The position numbers and the translations under genes are program-made. A stretch of DNA of 64,000 nucleotides from Synchiropus splendidus (Eukaryota > Chordata > Actinopteri > Syngnathiformes > Callionymidae), in assembly GCF_027744825.2 (NCBI RefSeq), contig NC_071350.1, positions 930,001 through 994,000 of the forward strand. Reading direction: 5' to 3'. Shown one piece after another: positions 48,491 to 62,170 of the stretch. Position 1 is the first letter of the stretch. Each line of letters begins with the position of its first letter. A model generated the notes under the pieces. It was given only the letters and a program-made list of their open reading frames with translations, was not told where the DNA came from and searched no databases.

Positions 48491-51400
48491 CAGAAAGGGT
48501 CTTTCTAGTACTTGCACATCAAATCTAAGCTGTCTGAAGTGTTTTTCCAAAGTTCTCAACATTTTTATGTTTGGCGTTCTGAAATCAACCTCATCTCAGG
48601 CTGAAAACGCGTTTTCTGCATTGTGCCATAACTTTACAGGGAAGCTTCAGAACATGAAATTTTCACCTCCCACGATAGCAGAAAGGGTCTTTCGAGTAGT
48701 TGCACATCAAATCTAAGCTGTCTGAAGTGTTTTTCCAAAGTTATCAACATTTTGATGTTTGGCGTTCCGGAATCGACCTTATCTCAGGCTGAAAACACGA
48801 TTTACGCATTCTGCCATAACTTTGCAGGGAAACTTCAGAACATGAAATTTTCATATCCCACTATAGCAGAAAGGGTCTTTCTAGTAGTCTCACATCAAAT
48901 ATAAGCTGTCTGAAGTGTTTTTCCAAAGTTATCAACATTTTTATGTTTGGCGTTCTGAAATCAACCTCATCTCAGGCTGAAAACGCGTTTTACGCATTGT
49001 GCCATAACTTTGCAGGGAAGCTTCAGAACATGAAATTTTAACCTCCCACTATAGCAAAATGGGTCTTTCTAGTAGTTGCACATCAAATCTTAGCTGTCTG
49101 AAGTGTTTTTCCAAAGTTATCAACATTTTTATGTTTGGCGTTCTGAAATCAACCTCATCTCAGGCTGAAAACGCGTTTTACGCATTGTGCCATAACTTTG
49201 CAGGGAAGCTTTAGAACATGAAATTTTCACCTCCCACTAGAGCAGAAAGGGTATTTCTAGGAGTTGCACATCAAATCTAAGCTGTCTGTAGAGTTTTTCC
49301 TGAGTTATCAACATTTTTATGTTTGGAGTTCTGAAATCAACCTCATCTCAGGCTGAAAACGCGTTTCACGCATTGTGCCATAACTTTGCAGGGAAGCTTC
49401 AGAACATGAAATTTTCACCTCCCACTATAGCAGAATGCGTCTTTCTAGTAGTTGCACATCAAATCTAAGCTGTCTGAAGTGTATTTGCAAAGTTATCAAC
49501 ATTTTTATGTTTGGCGTTCTGGTACCCACCTTATCTCAGGCTGAAAACGCGTTTTCTGCATTGTCCCATAACTTTGCAGGGAAGCTTTAGAACATGAAAT
49601 TTTCAGCTCCCACTAGAGCAGAAAGGGTATTTCTAGTAGCTGCACATCAAATCTAAGCTGTCTGTAGAGTTTTTCCTGAGTTATCAACATTTTTATGTTT
49701 GGCGTTCTGAAATCAACCTCATCTCAGGCTGAAAACGCGTTTCACGCATTGTGCCATAACTTTGCAGGGAAGCTTCCGAACATGAAATTTTTACTTCCCA
49801 CTATAGCAGAAAGGGTCTTTCTAGTAGTTGCACATCAAATCTAAGCTGTCTGAAGTGTTTTTCTAAAGTTATCAACATTCTTATGTTTGGCGTTCCGGAA
49901 TCAACCTTATCTCAGGCTGAAAACGCTTTTTACGCATTGTGCCATAACTTTGCAGGAAAGCTTCAGAACATGAAATTTTCACCTCCCACTGTAGCAGAAA
50001 GGGTCTTTCTCGTAGTTGCACATCAAATCTAAGCTGTCTGAAGTGTTTTTCCAAAGTTATCAACATTTTTACGTTTGGCGTTCCGGAATCGACCTTATCT
50101 CAGGCTGAAAACACGTTTTCTGCATTGTGCCATAACTTTGCAGGGAAGCTTCAGAACATGAAATTTTCACCTCCCACTATAGCAGAATGCGTCTTTCTAG
50201 TAGTTGCACATCAAATCTAAGCTGTCTGAAGTGTTTTTCCAAAGTTATCAACATTTTTATGTTTGGCGTTTCGGAATCGACCTTATCTCCGGCTGAAAAC
50301 GCGTTTTCTGCATTGTGCCATAACTTTGCAGGTAAGCTTTAGAACATGAAATTTTCACCTCCCACTAGAGCAGAATGGGTCTTTCTAGTAGTTGCACATC
50401 AAATCTAAGCTGTCTGAAGTGTTTCTCCAAAGTTATCAATATTTTTATGTTTGGCGTTCCGGAATTGACCTTATCTCAGGCTGAAATCGCGTTTCCTACA
50501 TTGTGGCATAACTTTGCAGCTAAGCTTCAGTACATGAAATTTTCACCTCCCACTGTAGCAGAAAGGGTCTTTCTAGTAGTTGCACATCAAATCTAAGCTG
50601 TCTGAAGTGTTTTTCCAAAGTTATCAACATTTTTATGTTTGGCGTTCTGGAACCCACCTTATCTCAGGCTGAAAACGCGTTTTCTGCATTGTGCCAAAAC
50701 TTTGTAGGTAAGCTCCAGAACATGAAATTTTCACCTCCCACTATAGCAGAAATGATCTTTCTAGTAGTTGCACATCAAATCTAAGCGGTCTGAAGTGTTT
50801 TTCCAAAGGTATCAACATTTTTATGTTTGCCGTTCCGGAATCGACCTTATCTCAGGCTGAAAATGCGTTTTCTGCATTGTGCCATAAATTTGGAGGGAAG
50901 CTTCAGAACATGAAAATTTCACATCCCACTATAGCAGAAAGGATCTTTCTAGTAGTTGCACATCAAATCTAAGCTATCTGAAGTGTTTTTCCAAAGTTAT
51001 CAACACTTTTATGTTTGGCGTTCCGGAATTGACTGACAGAAAACGCGTTTTCTGCACTGTGCCATAACTTTGCAGGGAAACTTCAGAACATGGAATTTTA
51101 ACCTCCCAATCTAGCAGAAAGGGTCTTTCTCCTTGTTGCACATCAAATCTAAGCTGTCTGAAGTGTTTTTCCAAAGTTATCAACATTTTTGTGTTTGGCG
51201 TTCCGGAACCCTTCTTATCTCAGGCTGAAAACGGGTTTTCCGCATTGTGCCATAACTTTGCTGGGAAGCTTCAGAACATGAAATTTTCACCTCCCACTAT
51301 AGCAGAAAGGGTCTTTCTCGTAGTTGCACATCAAATCTAAGCTGTCTGAAGAGTTTTTCCAAAGTCATCAACACTTTTATGTTTGGCTTCCGGAATCGAC

Positions 51401-54050
51401 CTTATCTCAGGCTGAAAACGTATTTTCTGCATTGTGCCATAACTTTGCAGGGAAGCTTCAGAACATGAATTTTCCACATCCCACTATAGCAGAAAGGGTT
51501 TTTCTTTTAGTTGCACATCAAATCTAAGCTGTCTGAAGAGTTTTTCCAAAGATATCAACATTTCTATGTTTGGCGTTCCGGAACCCACCTTATCTCAGGC
51601 TGAAAACGAGTTTTCTGCATTGTGCCTTTACTTTTCTGGGGAGCTTCAGAACATGGAATTTTCACCTCCCACTATAACCGAAAGGGTCTTTCTAGTCGTT
51701 GTACATCAAATCTAAGCTGTCTGAAGTGTTTTTCGAAAGTTATCAACATTTTTATGTTTGGCGTTCCGGAATCGACCTTATCTCTGGCTGAAAACGCGTT
51801 TTCTGCATTGTGCCTTTACTTTTCTTGGGAGCTTCAGAACATGGAATTTTCACCTCCCACTATAACCGAAAGGGTCTTTCTAGTCGTTGTACATCAAATC
51901 TAAGCTGTCTGAAGTGTTTTTCCAAAGTTATCAACATTTTTATGTTTGGCGTTCTGGAACCCACTTTATCTCAGGCTGAAAATGCGTTTTCTGCATTGTT
52001 CCATAACTTTGCAGGGAAGCTTCAGAACATGAAATTTTAACCTCCCACTCTAGCAGAAAGGGTCTTTCTCGTAGTTGCACTTCAAATCTAAGCGGTCTGA
52101 AGTGTTTTTCCAAAGTTATCAAGATTTTTATGATTGGCGTTCCGGAACCCACCTTATCTCAGGCTGAAAACGCGTTTTCTGCATTGTGCCTTTACTTTTC
52201 TGGTGAGCTTCAGAACATGGAATTTTCACCTCCCACTATAGCAGAAAGGGTCTTTCTAGTAGTTGCACATCAAATCTAAGCTGTCTGAAGTGTTTTTCCA
52301 AAGTTATCAACATTTTCATGTTTGGCGTTTCGGAACCCACCTTATCTCTGACTGAAAACGCGTTTTCTGCTTTGTGCCATAACTTTGCATGGATGCTTCC
52401 GAACATGAAATTTTCACGTCTCACTATCGCAGAAACGGTCTTTTTAGTAGTTGCGCATCAAATCTAAGCTGTCTGAATTGTTTTTCCAAAGTGATCAACA
52501 TTTTTATGTTTGGCGTTCGAGAATTGACCTTATCTCAGGCTGAAAACGCGTTTTCTGCATTGTGCCATAACTTTGCAGGGAAGCTTCAGAACATGAAAAT
52601 TTCACCTCCCACTATAGCAGAAAGGGTCTTTCTAGTAGTTGCACATCAAATCTAAGCTGTCTGAAGTGTTTTTCCAAAGTTATCAACATTTTTATGTTTG
52701 GCGTTCTGGAACCCACCTTATCTCAGGCTGAAAACGCGTTTTCTGCATTGTGCCTTAACTTTTCAGGGGAGCTTAAGTACATGGAATTTTCACCTCCCAC
52801 TATTACAGAAAGGGTCCTTCTAGTAGTTGCACATCAACTATAAGCTGTCTGAAGTGTTTTTCCAAAGTTATCAACATTTTTATGTTTGGCGTTCTGGAAC
52901 CCACCTTATGTCAGGCTGAAAACGCGTTTTCTGCATTGTGCCTTAACTTTTCAGGGGAGCTTGAGTACATGGAATTTTCACCTGCCACTATAACAGAAAG
53001 GGTCCTTCTAGTAGTTGCACATCAAATCTAAGCTGTCCGAAGATTTTTTCCAAAGTTATCAACATTTTAATCTTTGGCGTTCGGGAACTCAACTTATCTT
53101 ACGCTGAAAACGCGTTTTCTGCATTGTGCCATAACTTTGCAGGGAAGTTTCAGAACATGACATTTTCACCTCCCAATACAGCAGAAAGGGTTTTTCTAGT
53201 AGTTGCACATCAAATCTAAGCTGTCTGAAGTGTTTTTCCAAAGTTATCAACACTTTTATGTTTGGCGTTCCGGAATCGACCTTATCTCAGACTGAAAACG
53301 CGTTTTACGCATTGTGCCATGACTTTGCAGGGAAGCTTCAGAACATAAAATTTTATTTTCACCTCCCACTATAGCTGAAATGGTTTTTCGAGTAGTTGCA
53401 CATCAAATCTAAGCTGTCTGAAATGTTTTTCCAAACTTATCAACATTTTTATGTTTGGCGTTCCGGAACCCACTTTATCTCAGGCTGAAAACGAGTTTTC
53501 TGCATTGTGCCATAACTTTTCAGTGAAGCCTCAGAACATGAAATTTTCACCTCCCACTATAGCAGAAAGGGCCTTTCTAGTAGTTGCACATCAAATCGAA
53601 GCTGTCTGAAGTGTTTTTCCAAAGTTATCAACAATTTTATGTTTGGCGTTCCGGAATGGACCTTATCTCAGGCTGATAACGCGTTTTCTGCATTGTGCCA
53701 TAACTTTGCAGGGAAGCTTCAGAACATCAAATTTTCACCTCCCACTATAGCAGAAAGGGTCTTTCTAGTAGTTGCACATCAAATCTAAGCGGTCTGAAGT
53801 GTTTTTCCAACGTTATCAACATTAATATATTGCCGTTCCGTAATCGACCTTATCTCAGGCTGAAAAGCCGTTTTCTGCATTGTACCATAACTTTGGAGGT
53901 AAGCTTAAGAACATGAAATTTTCAACTCCCACTATAGCAGAAAGGGCCTTTCTAGTAGTTGCACATCAAATCGAAGCTGTCTGAAGTGTTTTTCCAAACT
54001 TATCAATATTTTTATGTTTGGCGTTCCTGAACCCACCTTATCTCAGGCTG
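48491..54050 (+). repeat. Higher-order repeat of 32 monomers, copy 2
   Basis: Adjacent direct copy of 42485 onward. It is colinear until about 53135, where two extra monomers (about 53136-53515, one carrying an 8-bp insertion) are present. After these the match to 47130-47640 resumes with an offset of about 6387 bp, then fades near 54050. Expansion by two monomers after the large duplication explains this. Confidence 0.88.
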
Positions 54051-55299
54051 AAAACGCTTTTTCTGCATTGTGCCATAACTTTGCAGAGAAGCTTCAGAAC
54101 ATGAAATTTTCACCTCCCACTGTAGCAGAAAGGGTCTTTCTAGTAGTTGCACATCAAATCTAAGCTGTCTGAAGTGTTTTTCCAAAGTTATCAACATTTT
54201 TATGTTTGGCGTTCCGGAATCGACCTTATCTGAGGATGAAAACGCGTTTTCTGCATTGTGCCATATCTTTGCAGGGAAGCTTCAGAACATAAAATTTTAT
54301 TTTCACCTCCCACTATAGCTGAAATGGTTTTTCGAGTAGTTGCACATCAAATCTAAGCTGTCTGAAATGTTTTTCCAAACTTATCAACATTTTTATGTTT
54401 GGCGTTCCGGAACCCACTTTATCTCAGACTGAAAACGCGTTTTACGCATTGTGCCATAACTTTGCATGGAAGCTTCAGAACATGAAATGTTCACCTCCCA
54501 CTATAGCAGAAAGGGTCTTTCTAGTAGGTGCACATCAAATCTAAGCTGTCTGAAGTGTTTTTCCAAAGTTATCAACATTTTTATGTTTGGCGTTCCGGAA
54601 TCGACCTTATCTCAGGCTCAAAACGCGTTTTACGCATTGTGCCATAATTCTGCAGGGAAGCTTCAGAACATGAAATTTTCACCTGCCACTATAGCAGAAA
54701 GGGTCTTTCGAGTAGTTGCACATCAAATCTAAGTTGTCTGAAGTGTTTTTCAAAAGTTGTCATCATTTTTATGTTTGGCGTTCCGGAATCGACCTTATCT
54801 CTGGCTGAAAACGCGTTTTCTGCATTGTGCCATAACTTTGCATGGATGCTTCGAACATGAAATTTTCACGTCCCACTATCGCAGAAAGGGTCTTTCTAGT
54901 AGTTGCACATCAAATCTAAGCTGTCTGAAGTGTTTCTCCAAAGCTATCAACATTTTTATGTTTGGCGTTCCGGAATCGACTTATCTCAGGCCGAAAACGC
55001 ATTGTCTGCATTGTGCCATAACTTTGCATGAAAGCTTCCGAACATGAAATTTTAACCTCCCACTATAGCAGAAAGGGACTTTTTAGTAGTTGCGCATCAA
55101 ATCTAAGCAGTCTGAAGTGTTTTTCGAAAGTGATCAACATTTTTATGTTTGGCGTTCGGGAATCGACCTTATCTCAGGCTCAAAATGCGCTTTCTGCATT
55201 GTGCCATAACTTTGCAGAGAAGCTTCAGAACATGACATTTTCACCTCCTACTATAGCAGAAATGGTCTTTCTAGTAGTTGCACATCAAATCTAAGCTGT

Positions 55300-55990
55300 C
55301 TGAAGTGTTTTTCCAAAGTTATCAACATTTTTATGTTTGGCGTTCCGGAATCGACCTTATCTCAGGCTGAAAACGCGTTTTACGCATTGTACCATAACTT
55401 TGCATGAAAGCTTCCGAACATGAGATTTTAACCTCACACTATAGCAGAAAGGGTCTTTCTAGTAGTTGCACATCAAATCTAAGCTGTCTGAAGTGTTTTT
55501 CCAAAGTTATCAACATTTTTATGTTTGGCGTTCCAGAACCAACCTTATCTCAGGCTGAAAACACGTTTTCTGCATCGTGCCATAACTTTGCAGGGAAGCC
55601 TCAGAACATGAAATGTTCACCTCCCACTATAGCAGAAAGGGTCTTTTTAGTACTTGCACAACAAATCTAAGCTGTCTGAAGTGTTTTTCCAAAAATCGTT
55701 TTCTGCATTGTGCCATAACTTTGCAGGTAAGCTTCAGAACATGAAATTTTGAGCTCCCACTATAGCAGAAAGGGTCTTTCGAATAGTTGCACATCAAATC
55801 TAAGCTGTCTGAACTGTTTTTCGAAAGTTATCAACATTTTTATGTTTGGCGTTCCGGAATCGACCTTATCTCAGGCTGAAAACGCGTTTTACGCATTGTA
55901 CCATAACTTGGCATGAAAGCTTCCGAACATGAAATTTTAACCTCCCACTATAGCAGAAAGGGTTTTTTTAGTAGTTGCGCAACAAATCTA
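55300..55990 (+). repeat. Segment duplicated 6863 bp downstream, with shortened monomer
   Basis: About 55300-55990 recurs at about 62163-62853. Both copies contain a monomer missing about 60 bp, in which TTTTTCCAAAAATCG jumps directly to TTTTCTGCATTGTGCC (55690, 62553), followed by TTTTGAGCTCCC and TTTCGAATAGTTGC. A shared deletion breakpoint is strong evidence of one duplication event. Confidence 0.87.
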
Positions 55991-58639
55991 AGCTGTCTGA
56001 AGTGTTTTTCAAAAGATATCAACATTTTTATTTTTGGTGTTGCAGAACCCACCTTATCTCAGGCTGAAAACGAGTTTTCTGCCTTGTGCCATCACTTCTA
56101 AGGGAAGCTTCAGAATATGAAATTTTCACATCCCACTATAGCAGAAAGGGTCTTTCTAGTAGTTGCACATCAAATCTAAGCTGTCTGAACTGTTTTTCGA
56201 AAGTTATCAACATTTTTATGTTTGGCGTTCCGGAACCCACCTTATCTCAGGCTGAAAACGTGTTTTCTGCATTGTGCCATAACTTTGCAGGGAAGCTTCA
56301 GAACATGGAATTTTCACCACCCACTATATCGGAAAGGGTCTTTCTAGTAGTTGCGCATCAAATCTAGGCTGTCTGAAGTGATTTTCCAAAGTTATCAACA
56401 TTTTTTGTTTGGCGTTCCGGAACCCACCTTATGTCTGACTGAAAACGCCTTTTCTGCATTGTGCTATAGCTTTGCAGGGAAGCTTCAGAACATGAAATTT
56501 TCACCTCCCACTAAAGCAGAAAGGGTCTTTCCAGTAGTTGCACATCAAATCTCGGCTGTCTGAAGTGTTTTTATAAAGTTATCAACATTTTTATGTTAGG
56601 CGTTCCGGAATCGACCTTATCTCTGGCTGAAAACGCGTTTTCTGCATTGCGCCATAAATTTGCTGGGAAGCTTCAGAACATGAAATTTTCACATCCCACT
56701 ATAACAGAAAGGGTCTTTCTAGTAGTTCCACATCAAATCTAAGCTGTCTGAAGTGTTTTTCCAAAGATATCATGATATTTATGTTTGGCGTTCCGGTATC
56801 GACCTTATCTCAGGCTGAAAATGCGTTTTCTGCATTGTGCCATGACTTTGCAGGGAAGCGTCAGAAGATGAAATTTTTACCTCCCACTATAGCAGAAAGG
56901 GTCTCTCTAGTAGTTACACATCTAATCTAAGCTGTCTGAAGTGTTTTTCCAAAGATATCAAGATATTTATGTTTGGCGTTCCGGGAACCACCTTATCTCA
57001 GGCTGAAAACGCGTTTTACGCATTGTGCTATAACTTTGCAGGGAAGCTTCAGAACATGACATTTGCACCCCCCACTATAGCAGAAAGGGTCTTTCTAGTA
57101 GTTGCACATCTAATCTAAGCTGTCTGAAGTGTTTTTCCAAAGTTACCTACATTTTTATCATTGGCGTTCCGGTATCGACCTTATCTCAGGCTGAAAATGC
57201 GTTTTCTGCATTGTGCCATGACTTTGCAGGGAAGCGTCAGAAGATGAAATTTATACCTCCCACTATAGCAGAAAGGGTCTCTCTAGTAGTTACACATCTA
57301 ATCTAAGCTGTCTGAAGTGTTTTTCCAAAGTTATTAACAATTTTATGTTTGGCGTTCCGGAATCTACCTTTTTTCAGGCTGAAAACGCGTTTTACGCATT
57401 GCGCCATAACTATTCAGGGAAGCTTCAGAACATCGAATTTTCACCACCCACCATAACAGAAAGTGTCTTTCTAGTAGTTGCTCATCAAATCTAAGCTGTC
57501 TGAAGTGTTTTTCCAAAGTTATCAACACTTTTATGTTTGGCGTTCCGAAACTCACCTTATCTCAGGCTGAAAAGCGTTTTTGTGCATTGTGCCATGACTT
57601 TTCAGGGAAACTTCAGAACATGAAATTTTAACCTCCCACTATAGCAGAAAAGGTCTTTCTAGTAGTTGAACATCAAATCTAAGCTGTCTGAAGTGTTTTT
57701 CCAAAGTTATCAACATTTTTATGTTTGGCGTTCCGTAATCGACCTTATCTATGGCTGAAAACGCGTTTTACGCATTGTGCCATAACTTTGCATGAAGCTT
57801 CAGAACATGGAATTTTCACCTCCCACTATAGCAGAAAGAGTGTTTCTAGTAGTTGCAGATCAAATCTAAGCTGTCTGAAATGTTTTTCCAAAGTTATCAA
57901 CATTTTCATGTTTGGCGTTCCGGAACCCACCTTATCTCAGACTGAAAACGCATTTTAAGCATTCTGGCATAACTTTGCAGGGAAGCTTCAGAACATGACA
58001 CTTTCACCCCACCACTATAGCAGAAAGGGTCTTTCTAGTAGTTGCACATCTAATCTAAGCTGTCCGAAGTGTTTTTCCAAAGTTATCTACATTTTTATGT
58101 TTGACGTTCCGGAATCGACCTTATCTCAGGCTGAAAATGTGTTTTCTGCATTGTGCCATAATTTTGCAGGGAAGCTTCAGAACATCGAATTTTCACATCC
58201 CACTATATCAGAAAGTGGATTTCTAGTAGTTGCACATCAAATCTAAGCTGTCTGAAGTGTTTTTCCAAAGTTATCAACATTTTTACGCTTGGCGTTCCGG
58301 AACCCACCGTATCTCAGGCTGAAAACGCGTTTTCTGCATTGTGCCATAACTTCTCAGGGAAGCTTCAGAACATGAAATTGTCACATCGCACTATAGCAGA
58401 AAGGGTCTTTCTAGTCGTTGCACATCAAATCTAAGTTTTCTGGTGTTTTTCCAAAGTTATCAACATTTTTATGTTTTGCCTCCCTGAACCCACCTTATAT
58501 CAGGCTGACAATGCGTTTTCTGCATTGTGCCATAACTTTGCAAGGAAGCTTCAGAACATGAAATTTTAAACTTCCACTATAGCAGAAAATGTCTTTATAG
58601 TAGTTGCACATCAAATCTAAGCTGTCAGAAGTGTTTTTC

Positions 58640-60190
58640 CAAAGTAATGAACATTTTTATGTTTGGCGTTCCGGAATCGACCTTATCTCAGGCTGAAAAC
58701 GCGTTTTCTGCATTGTGCCATAACTTTGCAGGTAAGCTTCAGAACATAAAATTTTGACCTCCCACAATAGCAGAAGGGGTCTTTCTAGTAGTTGCACATC
58801 AAATCTAAGCTGTCTGAACTGTTTTTCGAAAGTTATCAACATTTTTATGTTTGGCGTTCCGGAATCGACCTTATCTCAGGCTGAAAACGCGTTTTACGCA
58901 TTGTACCATAACTTTGCATGAAAGCTTCCGAACATGAAATTTTAACCTCACACTAAAGCAGAAAGGGTCTTTCTAGTACTTGCACATCAAATCTAAGCTG
59001 TCTGAAGTGTTTTTCCAAAGTTATCAACAATTTTATGTTTGGCGTTCTGGAACCCACCTTATTTCAGGCTGAAAACGCTTGCGTTTTCTCCATTCTGCCA
59101 TAACTTTGCAGGGAAGCTTCCGAACATGAAATTTTAACCTCCCACTGTTGCAGAAAGGGTCTTTTTAGTAGTTGCGCATCAAATCTAAGCTGTCTGAATT
59201 GTTTTTCCAAAGTGATCAACATTTTTATGTTTGGCGTTCGGGAATCAACCTTATCTCAGGCTCAAAATGCGTTTTCTGCATTGTCCCGTAACTTTGCAGG
59301 AAAGCGTCAGAAAATGAAATTTTGACCTCTCACTATAGCAGAAATGGTCTTTCTAGTAGTTGCACATCAAACCTAAGCTGTCTGAACTGTTTTTCGAAAG
59401 TTATCAACATTTTTATGTTTGGCGTTCCGGAATCGACCTTATCTCAGGCTGAAAACGCGTTTTCTGCATTGTGCCATAACTTTGCAGGTAAGCTTCAGAA
59501 CATAAAATTTTGACCTCCCACAATAGCAGAAAGGGTCTTTCTAGTAGTTGCACATCAAATCTAAGCTGTCTGAACTGTTTTTCGAAAGTTATCAACATTT
59601 TTATGTTTGGCGTTCCGGAATCGACCTTATCTCAGGCTGAAAACGCGTTTTACGCATTGTACCATAACTTTGCATGAAAGCTTCCGAACATGAAATTTTA
59701 ACCTCACACTAAAGCAGAAAGGGTCTTTCTAGTACTTGCACATCAAATCTAAGCTGTCTGAAGTGTTTTTCCAAAGTTATCAACAATTTTATGTTTGGCG
59801 TTCTGGAACCCACCTTATTTCAGGCTGAAAACGCTTGCGTTTTCTCCATTCTGCCATAACTTTGCAGGGAAGCTTCCGAACATGAAATTTTAACCTCCCA
59901 CTGTTGCAGAAAGGGTCTTTTTAGTAGTTGCGCATCAAATCTAAGCTGTCTGAATTGTTTTTCCAAAGTGATCAACATTTTTATGTTTGGCGTTCGGGAA
60001 TCAACCTTATCTCAGGCTCAAAATGCGTTTTCTGCATTGTCCCGTAACTTTGCAGGAAAGCGTCAGAAAATGAAATTTTGACCTCTCACTATAGCAGAAA
60101 TGGTCTTTCTAGTAGTTGCACATCAAACCTAAGCTGTCTGAACTGTTTTTCGAAAGTTATCAACATTTTTATGTTTGGCGTTCCGGAATC
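58640..60190 (+). repeat. Tandem duplication of a 4-monomer unit (756 bp)
   Basis: About 58640-59395 and 59396-60190 are near-identical at a 756-bp offset: four monomers plus the 4-bp expansion AAAACGCTTGCG found in each copy (59077, 59833). Differences are few (AGAAGGGGTC near 58774 against AGAAAGGGTC). The same expansion occurs once more near 63311. Confidence 0.88.
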
Positions 60191-60241
60191 GACCTTATCT
60201 CAGTCTGAAAACGCGTTGTCTGCATTGTGCCATAACTTTGC

Positions 60242-62170
60242 ATGGATGCTTCCGAACATGAAATTTGCACCTCCCACTATAGCAGAAAGGGTCTTTTTAG
60301 TAGTTGCACACCAAATCTAAGCTGTCTGAAGTGTATTTCCAAAGTTATCAACATTTTTATGTTTGGCGTTCCGGAACCAACCTTATCTCAGGATGAAAAA
60401 TCGTTATCTGCATTTTCCCATAACTTTGCAGGGAAGCTTCAGAACATATAATTTTGACCTCCCACTATAGCAGAAAGGGTCTTTCTGGTAGTTGCACATC
60501 AAATCTAAGCTGTCTGATGTGTTTTTCCAAAGTTATCAACATTTTTATGTTTGGCGTTCGGGAATCGACCTTATCTCAGGCTCAAAATGCGTTTTCTGCA
60601 TTGTGCCATAACTTTACAGGGAAGCTTCAGAACATGAAATGTTCACCTCCCACTATAGCAGAAAGGGTCTTTCTAGTAGTTGAACATCAAATCTAAGCTG
60701 TCTGAAGTGTTTTTCCAAAGTTATCAACACTTTTATGTTTGGCGTTCCGGAATCGACCTTATCTCCGGCTGAAAACGCGTTTTACGCATTGTGCCATAAC
60801 TCTGCAGGGAAGCTTCCGAACATGAAATTTTGACCTCCCACTATAGCAGAAATGGTCTTTCTAGTAGTTGCACATCAAATCTAAGCTGTCTGAAGTGTTT
60901 TTCAAAAGTTATCAACATTTTTATGTTTGGTGTTCCGGAATCGACCTCATCTCAGGCTGAAAACGCGTTTTCTGCAGTGTGCCATAACTTTGCAGAGAAG
61001 CTTCAGAACATGAAATTTTCACCTCCCACTACAACAAAAAGGGTGTTTGTAGCAGTTGCACATCAAATCTAAGCTGTCTGAAGAGTTTTTCGAAAGTTAT
61101 CAACATTTTTATGTTTGGCGTTCCATAATCGACCTTATCTCAGGCTCAAAACGCGTTTTACGCATTGTGCCATAACTTTACAGGGAAGCTTCAGAACATG
61201 AAATGTTCACCTCCCACTATAGCAGAAAGGGTCTTTCTAGTAGTTGCACATCAAATTTAAGCTGTCTGAAGTGTTTTTCCAAAGTTATCAGCATTTTTAT
61301 GTTTGGCGTTCCAGAATCAACCTTATCTCAGGCTGAAAACGCGTTTTCTGCAATGTGCCATAACTTTGCATGGATGCTTCCGAACATGAAATTTGCACCT
61401 CCCACTATAGCAGAAAGGGTCTTTTTAGTAGTTGCACATCAAATCTAAGCTGTCTGAGCTTATCGACCTTATCTCAGGCTGAAAACGCGTTTTACGCATT
61501 GTCCCATAACTTTGCATGAAAGCTTCAGAACATGAAATTTTCACCTCCCACTACAACAAAAAGGGTGTTTGTAGCAGTTGCACATCAAATCTAAGCTGCC
61601 TGAAGTGTTTTTCGAAAGTTATCAACATTTTTATGTTTGGCGTTCCGGAATCGACCTTATCTCAGGCTCAAAACGTGTTTTACGCATTGTGCCATAACTT
61701 TACAGGGAAGCTTCAGAACATGAAATGTTCACCTCCCACTATAGCAGAAACGGTCTTTCTAGTAGTTGCACATCAAATTTAAGCTGTCTGAAGTGTTTTT
61801 CCAAAGTTATCAACATTTTTATGTTTGGCGTTCCGGAATCAACTTTATCTCAGGCTGAAAACGCGTTTTCTGCATTGTGCCATAACTTTGCATGGATGCT
61901 TCCGAACATGAAATTTGCACCTCCCACTATAGCAGAAAGGGTCTTTTTAGTAGTTGCACACCAAATCTAAGCTGTCTGAAGTGTATTTCCAAAGTTATAA
62001 ACATTTTTATGTTTTGCGTTCCGGAACCAACCTTATCTCAGGATGAAAAATCGTTATCTGCATTGTCCCATAACTTTGCAGGGAAGCTTCAGAACATATA
62101 ATTTGACCTCCCACTATAGCAGAAAGGGTCTTTCTGGTAGTTGCACATCAAATCTAAGCTGTCTGATGTG
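60242..62170 (+). repeat. Irregular segment with 1650-bp offset repeat and a shortened monomer
   Basis: About 60200-60530 recurs at about 61850-62175 (offset 1650 bp, not a whole number of monomers). Near 61456, CTGTCTGAGCTTATCGACC shows a deletion of about 50 bp that removes the GTTATCAACATTTTTATG part of one monomer, which accounts for most of the out-of-phase offset. Confidence 0.75.
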
